Part shown: positions 13,617 through 19,144 of the stretch, in pieces
Numbering within the stretch: position 1 is the stretch's first letter
Layout: each line of letters begins with the position of its first letter
Assembly: GCA_030039095.1 (NCBI GenBank)
Contig: JASHQP010000611.1
Location: forward strand, 1-19,144
Reading direction: 5' to 3'
From: Streptosporangiaceae bacterium
GTDB lineage: Bacteria > Actinomycetota > Actinomycetes > Streptosporangiales > Streptosporangiaceae
Length of the DNA: 19,144 nt
Made by a program: the position numbers and the translations under genes
Notes under the pieces: generated by a model
What the model saw: only the letters and a program-made list of their open reading frames with translations
What the model was told of the DNA's origin: nothing
Database searches by the model: none

Positions 13617-15137
13617 TCAGGGTGCGGGGGTCTGCCGGGCGCGTATGGACCGGATGATGAGGCTGATCCCCAGGGCGCCAGCGGGCACGAGCGTGACCAG
13701 CGCGGGCAGCTGGTAACGCCAGGAGAACTCGAACATGTCCGAGACCAGGATCACGCACGCGCCGGACAGGAAGCACAGCAGGCAGGCAACCGCGAGCAGG
13801 CGGGTCTCGGCATCCAGCCGCCGGCGCAGCAGCGCGGCGGCGGAGCCCGCCAGACCGGCCAGCACGCACACGGCGAGCAGCGGGCCGGGCGTGTACCCGC
13901 CGTCGAGCTGATACGACCGCAGGAACGCGGCGACGGGCCGCCAGACCGCAGGGGCGCCGCCGCCGAACCGGGCGGTCGCGGTCTTCACCACGGCCTCCGA
14001 TGTCCACGGCGGGTAGTACGTGTACTTCGTCTGGAACTGCCAGCGGGAGATCGGCGTGTCGCCCTGCCGGGTCTGGCGGGTCAGCGCGAACAGCTTCACC
14101 ACATCCCCGGCGTAAGCCCGTGCCAGCCGCAGCGGCTGCTGCTCCAGCACCCGGTGGTTGAAATTGGAGATCAGGCTGTCGGCCTCGCCGCGTGGCAGGT
14201 CGTCGTAGTACGGCCGGATCGGGGAGCCGTCGTTGTACTCGAGCCAGTCGGGGCCCATGGCCTGCTGGGCCTTGGTGGGGCACATTCCCCGCTCGGCGGC
14301 CGGCAGCTCGATCGTGGCGCAGTCGACGGCCGAGGCCGCCCGGCCGTAGAAGGACGTGACGCCCGAGTGCGACAGGAAGAAGGCCCCGCTGAGCATGAGT
14401 GAGACGGTGCAGTAGATCAGGATGGGCAGGGCGAAGGACCCGCAGACGGCGGCCGCCTTGCCGATCGCCTGCCGCCAGCCGCCGCCGGCGGCGAGCAGGT
14501 AGATCACCGCCGCGGGCAGCAGCGCCTCACCGACCTGCGCGACCGTTGCCGAGGTGCCCAGCACGATCCCGCCGATGACCACCCGCGGCCAGCCGACGGT
14601 GCCTGCCCGGGGGGTGACCCCCCCAGACCCCCCCGCAGCCGGCCGCCAGAGCAGAATCGCCAGGCCCGCCACGATCAGCGCCTCGAACCAGACGTCCGGC
14701 ATGATCATCTGCTCGATCTGCAGCTGATAGCCGTCCAGCAGGACCGGCGCGATGGCCAGCGCGGCCAGCCAGCGAGACACGCCGCGCCGCAGCAGCACCA
14801 GGTAGATGACCACGGCCATGCCCAGGCCGAGCAGGTGCGCCGTGGCGGCTACCGTGTCGAAGTTGGCCACGAACAGGATCGCGCGCAGCGGCCCCTTGTA
14901 GCCCACCGGGTCCATGCCCTCGGCGTTGTACAGGTACCGCACCGAGTCCACGAAGAACAGCGCCGGGCGGTAGGCGAGCAGCACCAGCAGCCTCATCACG
15001 GCCCCGGCCGCCAGCAGTGCCGCCGCCAGCCAGTGCCGCCGGAGCAGGGCCAGCGCCGCATGCCGACGTGCCGCCTGGCCGCCGGGGCGCTCGCCGACCC
15101 CGTCCTCGAGCCCTGCGCGCTTCGTTACCTGGCTCAT
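13617..15137 (-). CDS. Multi-span membrane protein, GT-C glycosyltransferase-like
   Basis: This 506-residue integral membrane protein starts at ATG 15137, which overlaps the upstream stop (TGATG). It has about ten hydrophobic segments, beginning at about 36-58. Directly after the first span comes FFVDSVRYLYNAEG (61-74), whose D64 sits where GT-C transferases carry their catalytic acidic residue. A large extracellular loop at about 255-400 includes C273, C286 and aromatic stretches such as KYTYYPPW (371-378). The last spans are at about 420-437, 448-467 and 475-497. It has no close named family that I can recognise. GT-C membership is inferred from topology, the acidic loop and coupling to a MptB-like mannosyltransferase. 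A G/C-homopolymer stretch encodes the loop GGSGGVTPRAG (169-179). It probably adds or transports an envelope sugar. Confidence 0.75.
   Translation of the reverse strand: MSQVTKRAGLEDGVGERPGGQAARRHAALALLRRHWLAAALLAAGAVMRLLVLLAYRPALFFVDSVRYLYNAEGMDPVGYKGPLRAILFVANFDTVAATAHLLGLGMAVVIYLVLLRRGVSRWLAALAIAPVLLDGYQLQIEQMIMPDVWFEALIVAGLAILLWRPAAGGSGGVTPRAGTVGWPRVVIGGIVLGTSATVAQVGEALLPAAVIYLLAAGGGWRQAIGKAAAVCGSFALPILIYCTVSLMLSGAFFLSHSGVTSFYGRAASAVDCATIELPAAERGMCPTKAQQAMGPDWLEYNDGSPIRPYYDDLPRGEADSLISNFNHRVLEQQPLRLARAYAGDVVKLFALTRQTRQGDTPISRWQFQTKYTYYPPWTSEAVVKTATARFGGGAPAVWRPVAAFLRSYQLDGGYTPGPLLAVCVLAGLAGSAAALLRRRLDAETRLLAVACLLCFLSGACVILVSDMFEFSWRYQLPALVTLVPAGALGISLIIRSIRARQTPAP
14609..14634. repeat. 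Homopolymer cluster (G6, C7, C7) inside the GT-C-like gene
   Basis: G6 (14609-14614), TGA, C7 (14618-14624), AGA and C7 (14628-14634) lie side by side, and the G6 and first C7 can pair as a hairpin. They encode a Gly-rich loop between membrane spans. The reading frame is intact in this copy. Runs of this length are prone to slippage. Confidence 0.7.
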
Positions 15138-16588
15138 CAGTGCCCCGGAGCGGATTGCCCGCCCCCGGACAGCCAGAGGGCAAGCAGGACCGTGACGATC
15201 GTCAGCCACCGGGTCATCCGGTTGCGTGGCACCAGCGTCAGCGTGGCCCAGGCCAGCGCGGTGTACCAGGCGAAGACCCAGGGGGCAACCAGCACCCACG
15301 CGAAGGCCAGCGCGAACGGCGCCACGATCTCACGCGGCTGGTCCGAGGAGATCCGCTGGTAGATGAGCCACGCGACGACGAGCATGGCGAGCGGCCACAG
15401 GCAGGTGATCAAGATCGACGTCGTCCCCTGATCCATGCCCAGCGCCTCGGCCGCCATCTGGAACAGCCGCCACGGCGAGGGCATGATGACCCACCGGGTG
15501 CCGCCGATCATCGGCTTGAGCGCGTTCAGGCCGGCAAAGCTGTACTCGAACGCCACGGTGGCCAGCGCTGCGGCCGCCATCCGCGCGGTGCGCGTCCACT
15601 CGCGCCGCAGCAGCAGCGGCCAGGCGAGCCCGAGGCCGATCAGCAGCGCGGTGACCTTTATCCCGCAGCCGATGCCGATCAGCATGCCGACGGCGATGTC
15701 CCCCCACGTGCCGGAGAACTTCCGGGCGACCTGGATCGAGCAGATCGCGGCCAGCGCCACGAACGTGTCGATCTGGCCGCCGGCCACGAGGGCGAGCAGC
15801 AGGACCGGGTTCGCCACCCAGAAGAGCGTCGCCCGGACCGGGTCGTCGGAGGTCTGGAGCAGCAGGTAGCCGAGGCCGATGAACGCCGCGCCGTTGAAGA
15901 TCATCAACAGCCAGATCGTGGCGGCGGGGCTCGAGCCGCCGAGCCACGCCGCGCAGGCCTGGATCACCGTGGCGATCGGCCCGTACACGGAGGGCTGCGT
16001 CTTCCACACGTAGCCGACGAGGTGGACGTACGGCGAGTTGGCCCCGAGCCAGGCCGCCGGGCTGGTGGTGTACGGGTTGCCGTGCAGCACCGCGATGCGG
16101 CCGTATGCCGCGTAGCTGGCGACGTCCGACGAGCCAACCGGGGTGAGGCTCACCATCACGGCGACGACGCCGGCGCTGACCAGCAGCAGCCGGCGCGGGT
16201 CCGGGCGCCAGCCCTGGCTGTGTGCCCAGAGCATGCCGGCCAGCCCCAGGCAGGCGAGGATCGTCCCGGTGTACAGCAGCGTCATCGCGACGGCGTTGTC
16301 GTGCGCCAGCGACGGGAAGAACCGTGAGAGACCGATCTTGACGGGAAGCGTCTCGGTGTTGGGGGCTGTCGCCCCGACCAGCATTCCCAGCAGCAGCCCG
16401 ACACCGGAGACGGTTACCGCGACCGTGGGGTTGGACAGCTTGCTCCACGAAAGCTTGCGGATCACCGTGCTCATGACCCGCTCGATCGGACCGCCCGGCC
16501 CGGTCTGCTCGACCGGGGCGTAGGCCACCGTCTGGCCGGCCGGCTCGACGCCTTCGGAGTCGGCCGAGTGCGTGTGGAGCTGCGTCAC
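15137..16588 (-). CDS. Polyprenol-phosphomannose-dependent mannosyltransferase-like protein (MptB/GT87-type)
   Basis: This GT-C membrane glycosyltransferase has 483 residues from GTG 16588. A disordered cytoplasmic tail (1-50) precedes about a dozen membrane spans. The first extracellular loops carry SSDVASYAAYGRIAVLHGNPY (153-173), with D155 as the likely catalytic acidic residue, and PSVYGPIATVIQ (199-210). Both are hallmarks of alpha-1,6-mannosyltransferases related to MptA/MptB, which extend lipomannan-type cores using a polyprenol-linked mannose donor on the outer face. GGAGG lies ten bases before the GTG, rather far, so the internal Met at residue 39 is a possible alternative start. The stop overlaps the start of the second GT-C-like gene, so the two form a coupled pair. 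The gene is divergent from an SGNH hydrolase gene. Confidence 0.85.
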   Translation of the reverse strand: MTQLHTHSADSEGVEPAGQTVAYAPVEQTGPGGPIERVMSTVIRKLSWSKLSNPTVAVTVSGVGLLLGMLVGATAPNTETLPVKIGLSRFFPSLAHDNAVAMTLLYTGTILACLGLAGMLWAHSQGWRPDPRRLLLVSAGVVAVMVSLTPVGSSDVASYAAYGRIAVLHGNPYTTSPAAWLGANSPYVHLVGYVWKTQPSVYGPIATVIQACAAWLGGSSPAATIWLLMIFNGAAFIGLGYLLLQTSDDPVRATLFWVANPVLLLALVAGGQIDTFVALAAICSIQVARKFSGTWGDIAVGMLIGIGCGIKVTALLIGLGLAWPLLLRREWTRTARMAAAALATVAFEYSFAGLNALKPMIGGTRWVIMPSPWRLFQMAAEALGMDQGTTSILITCLWPLAMLVVAWLIYQRISSDQPREIVAPFALAFAWVLVAPWVFAWYTALAWATLTLVPRNRMTRWLTIVTVLLALWLSGGGQSAPGH

Positions 16589-16927
16589 CTAGGCCGTACC
16601 TCCATTGGCGCTCTCGCGCAGCCACCGGCGATGTGTACGAACGCCGGGCCATCCGGTTCGACCCCGGGATGCCGCCAACTGCTTTTTCGGCTGACTCTGC
16701 CGGGCGTCCTGCCCAGCGTAAGGCGGTGGCCGAAGTCCCACGCCACATTCGCCTGAATCATGCCTACGAGTCCCCGACCTGGTAGCCGACGCGAAGCCCG
16801 CGACCGGCCGGTCGAGCGCTGCGGCGCCGGCGGCCGGTTTTGTGGGTCAGCAGCAGGCTACCCGCGGAACCTCAAAACACTCTGAAGTATCGAGCACGCC
16901 GCAGCTGTCGTTAGCCTGGACACAGGG
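16589..16927. promoter_or_regulatory. Divergent promoter region between GT-C genes and SGNH hydrolase
   Basis: These 339 bases contain no gene that I can support. They must hold the leftward promoter for the two GT-C genes and the rightward promoter for the SGNH hydrolase. On the right side TAGCCT (16912-16917) ends ten bases before ATG 16928 and is a candidate -10 giving a very short leader. On the left, TACACA on the minus strand near 16635-16640 is a weak -10 candidate. A 14-base palindrome lies at 16801-16814. Confidence 0.5.
16801..16814. promoter_or_regulatory. Perfect 14-base palindrome, candidate operator
   Basis: CGACCGGCCGGTCG is a perfect palindrome in the divergent promoter region, 113 bases before the SGNH start and 212 before the mannosyltransferase start. 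The symmetry without a loop suits a dimeric regulator more than an RNA hairpin. No regulator gene is adjacent. Chance occurrence is not excluded in such GC-rich DNA. Confidence 0.35.
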
Positions 16928-18331
16928 ATGGGAACTATTTACAGCATGCTGCCTACGAGCAGATGGGCTCGGCTGGCAGGGCGGTGGCTGGCCGGACTCG
17001 TGCTGCTCGTCGTGCTCGCCGGGGCTGCCATCGCGATCGCTATCGAGGTGACGCCGCAGCAGACGGTAATCGTCGCAGGCCAGGTCATCCAGGTAGGTGC
17101 GAGCGCCCCGAGCCTCAGCCTCGCGGGCCCGGGCGAGGTCGACCTCTTCGGCCAGAGCCTGCCCACCAATGTGCAATTCGCCGGGCCGGTGCGGCCGAGG
17201 CTGCAGCTTTCGCAGATCACCATCAACAGCGAGCTGACCACCTTCGTCGAGGGCAACCACCCGCTCGCGTCGGAGCGCATCCTCGGCGCCAGGCTCGCCG
17301 ACGGGTGGAAGCGCTACTTCATCTGGGAGACGGTTGTCACCGGCGTTACGGCGCTGATCCTGGTGGGAGCGGTGGCGGGCTGGCGGCGTACCACCCGCCG
17401 CACCACCGTCAAGCTGCTCGTCGCCGGGCTGGCCGTGGCGGAAGCCATCAACCTGGGCGCGATCATGTCCACCGCGTACACGGCGCCTTCGCTGCTGCGC
17501 CGGGTGCACTCACTCAACGACCTCGTGGGCACCGAGACCCGCCCGCCCCGGATCCACCCCACCGGACCGCAGCTGCCCAGGGTCCAGGTCGTCGTCATGG
17601 GAGACTCCACGGCCGCGGGCGCGGGGCTCGCGCCGATGCCTGGGTCGTCACCGGTAGTGAGGAACTGTGGGCGCAGCTCGGACTCCTACGCGGCCGACCT
17701 GGCCGCCGCCAACGACTGGAAGGTCCTCAACCTCGCCTGCGACGGCGCCACGATCAGCAACGGGCTGCTCGGGCCGCAGACACACAACGGCCAGACGCTG
17801 CAGCCGCAGATGGCCGTCGCGGAACGCGCCGGCAAGGCGTCGATCATCATCATCAGCGTCGGCGCCGACGACCTCAACTGGGCCGCCGAGGTGAAGTACT
17901 GCTCGACGACACCGAACTGTGACGACAAGGCCACCACGGCGTACTTCCAGCAGCAGCTCGCCGAGTTCAGCAAGAACTACCTCGACCTGCTGAGCCGGCT
18001 GGCCGCGCTGCCCAGCCACCCACAAGTGATCATCAACCAGTACTACGACCCGTTCGGGCCAGAGCCGGGCTGCCTCAGCCAGGCCGGGCTCAGCCCCGCC
18101 AACCTGAAGACCCTCGTCTCCCGGCTGAACACGCTGAACACGACGCTGGCCAAGGGCGCAGCCCAGTTCGGGTTCGCCTCGCCGGAGCCCGACTTCGCCG
18201 GGCACCAGCTGTGCACGCCGCAGCCGTACGTGCAGGGCCTCGACGCTGCGGCCCCGTTCCACCCGACCGTGCTCGGCCAGCTTGCGATCGCCCTCGCCGA
18301 CCAGGCGGTCCTGCACAAGCTCAGCGCGTAG
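16928..18331 (+). CDS. Membrane-anchored SGNH/GDSL hydrolase
   Basis: This membrane protein has 467 residues from ATG 16928 (ATG 16946 is also possible). Span 1 lies at about 19-39, an extracellular segment at 40-128, span 2 at 131-151, a basic cytoplasmic loop GWRRTTRRTTVK (151-162), and span 3 at about 163-184. By the positive-inside rule the C-terminal SGNH domain (about 217-467) is then outside the cell. It shows the nucleophile S227 in VVMGDSTAAGAG, block III SVGADDLNW (310-318, with GADD in place of GxND) and the catalytic H445 in PFHPTVLG. The usual Asp three residues before the His is absent, as in some actinobacterial SGNH enzymes. Paired cysteines (325/331, 382/429) suggest disulfides. 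It is likely an esterase or acyltransferase on an envelope glycan or lipid, judging from the divergent glycosyltransferase genes. Confidence 0.88.
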   Translation: MGTIYSMLPTSRWARLAGRWLAGLVLLVVLAGAAIAIAIEVTPQQTVIVAGQVIQVGASAPSLSLAGPGEVDLFGQSLPTNVQFAGPVRPRLQLSQITINSELTTFVEGNHPLASERILGARLADGWKRYFIWETVVTGVTALILVGAVAGWRRTTRRTTVKLLVAGLAVAEAINLGAIMSTAYTAPSLLRRVHSLNDLVGTETRPPRIHPTGPQLPRVQVVVMGDSTAAGAGLAPMPGSSPVVRNCGRSSDSYAADLAAANDWKVLNLACDGATISNGLLGPQTHNGQTLQPQMAVAERAGKASIIIISVGADDLNWAAEVKYCSTTPNCDDKATTAYFQQQLAEFSKNYLDLLSRLAALPSHPQVIINQYYDPFGPEPGCLSQAGLSPANLKTLVSRLNTLNTTLAKGAAQFGFASPEPDFAGHQLCTPQPYVQGLDAAAPFHPTVLGQLAIALADQAVLHKLSA

Positions 18332-18440
18332 CCCGGCCGCGAGGACCGACCGTCAGTGCCCCGTGATCGTCGCGCTGGAGACGGCCGTCATTCCAGGGTG
18401 ATCCGGACGGACCGCTCGAGGGCAGAATTTGATGCGAGCG

Positions 18441-18455
18441 GAAGTGCCCCACTTC
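18441..18455. terminator. Weak hairpin between convergent genes
   Basis: GAAGTG-ccc-CACTTC is a 6-bp perfect inverted repeat lying between the SGNH gene and the convergent oxidoreductase gene. It is followed by TCCTTCG on the plus strand. It could aid termination of the SGNH transcript but is short and lacks a T-run. Confidence 0.3.
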
Positions 18456-18486
18456 TCCTTCGCCTGCTGCTGGGCCGCGTTGTCGG

Positions 18487-19144
18487 TCAGCGCGCGAGCG
18501 GCCGGAGGCGCTCGAGTTCGGCCTCGTAGCGTTCCACGGCCGCCAGCTTGATCCGCTCGTACCCGCGGATCGCGAGCGGCAGCCTGGCCAGTTCGACCGC
18601 GGCGGGGAGACTGGCAGCCGACAGCCCGTCCAGCACCGCGCGCACCTCGGCCTCGTAGCCGTCCGGCAGCCGCCGCTCGGTGCGGCGCACCGCTGTGTAG
18701 CCGAACACGTCGGCGGGAGTTCCCCGCACGTGCCGCATCGTCCGCAGCACGCGGAACGCCGGGCGGATCACCGGGGCCGGGAACGCGATCTTCTTGCGCA
18801 TGCCGAGAGCCCGCAGCAGCGGCGGGTGCAGCCGGTAGCGGACCCCGTGACCGCCGGGCACGGCCTCGGCCAGGGCCCGATCGAACTCGGGCAGCAGGTG
18901 CAGCCGGGCCACCTCGTACTCGTCCTTGTACGCGAGCAGGTGGTAGAACGCAGCCGCCACCGCGTCGGTGAGCTCGCCCGGGTGCCCGGCCTCCGCGCCG
19001 GCGGCCCGCGTCTCGGCCTGCGCCGCCGCGGCGACCAGGTCGAGGTAGCGAGCGGCCAGTCGCGTGTTCTGGTACGCGATCAGGTCAGCCGCCAGGCCGA
19101 TGGCCCGCTCCGCGGCTGCGCCGTCGAGCCCGCGCTGCGCCGCC
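18487..19144 (-). CDS. Indolepyruvate ferredoxin oxidoreductase, C-terminal part (5' end outside window)
   Basis: The last 218 residues of a large enzyme enter from the right edge on the minus strand. The frame is open through base 19144. The sequence reads AERAIGLAADLIAYQNTRLAARYLDLV, then YHLLAYKDEYEVARLHLL and RYRLHPPLLRALGMRKKI. It ends with KLAAVERYEAELERLRPLAR. This matches the C-terminal DUF6537 domain of fused-subunit indolepyruvate ferredoxin oxidoreductases. These cytoplasmic, thiamine-diphosphate and iron-sulfur enzymes decarboxylate aryl pyruvates to aryl-acetyl-CoA with ferredoxin as acceptor. The GTG at 18960 is internal, not the start. The catalytic domains are outside the window. 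It is convergent with the SGNH gene and probably unrelated to it. Confidence 0.88.
   Translation of the reverse strand, partial: AAQRGLDGAAAERAIGLAADLIAYQNTRLAARYLDLVAAAAQAETRAAGAEAGHPGELTDAVAAAFYHLLAYKDEYEVARLHLLPEFDRALAEAVPGGHGVRYRLHPPLLRALGMRKKIAFPAPVIRPAFRVLRTMRHVRGTPADVFGYTAVRRTERRLPDGYEAEVRAVLDGLSAASLPAAVELARLPLAIRGYERIKLAAVERYEAELERLRPLAR

Noticed and set aside
15017..16327. 436-residue plus-strand open frame opposite the mannosyltransferase
   Set aside because: The charged, repetitive translation is the complement of membrane-span codons, a known artefact.
1..19144. CRISPR array, tRNA, rRNA, IS element or attachment site
   Set aside because: No regularly spaced repeats, no tRNA-like cloverleaf, no transposase or integrase motif and no terminal inverted repeats were seen by reading.

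Overview
The window is GC-rich DNA with strong G/C preference at third codon positions, many GTG starts, overlapping start/stop codons (ATGA, TGATG) and several apparently leaderless genes. Together with a MptB-like envelope mannosyltransferase and an ECF sigma factor carrying a C-terminal SnoaL-like domain, this points to a high-GC actinobacterium. The genus cannot be fixed from the sequence. No rRNA, tRNA, CRISPR array, IS element or phage gene was seen.

Left part (1-5944). A MacB/FtsX-type ABC exporter (permease cut by the left edge, plus ATPase) is transcribed leftward. A NarL-type two-component system (histidine kinase and response regulator) is divergent to it. The response regulator overlaps a 2-oxoglutarate/Fe(II) oxygenase, which is followed closely by a fumarylacetoacetate-hydrolase-fold enzyme of the AraD1/keto-deoxy-sugar-acid dehydratase type. 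The four rightward genes look like one operon. The exporter is the obvious candidate target of the two-component system.

Middle part (5945-9505). Three rightward genes follow: an 82-residue unknown protein, a SigG/TIGR02960-like ECF sigma factor, and an MFS drug-type exporter. Each has a TANNNT hexamer 6-7 bases before its start codon, the usual mark of leaderless transcription. Beyond them, on the minus strand, lie a frameshifted relic of an ABC-F ATPase and a small coiled-coil protein gene.

Right-centre part (9641-16588), all leftward. From upstream to downstream it holds two multi-membrane-span GT-C proteins joined by TGATG (a MptB-like mannosyltransferase and an unassigned partner), then a Tat-exported phosphoesterase of the phospholipase C/acid phosphatase family. 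Four bases later comes a secreted YVTN-type beta-propeller, followed by a perfect 14-bp terminator hairpin and a membrane-anchored trypsin-like protease. In other bacteria beta-propeller and phosphoesterase domains occur fused in one protein, so the coupled pair here probably works together outside the membrane.

Right end (16589-19144). A 339-base divergent promoter region with a 14-bp palindrome separates the GT-C pair from a rightward three-span membrane protein ending in an extracellular SGNH hydrolase domain, plausibly an envelope-glycan esterase or acyltransferase. The 3' end of an indolepyruvate ferredoxin oxidoreductase gene enters from the right edge on the minus strand.
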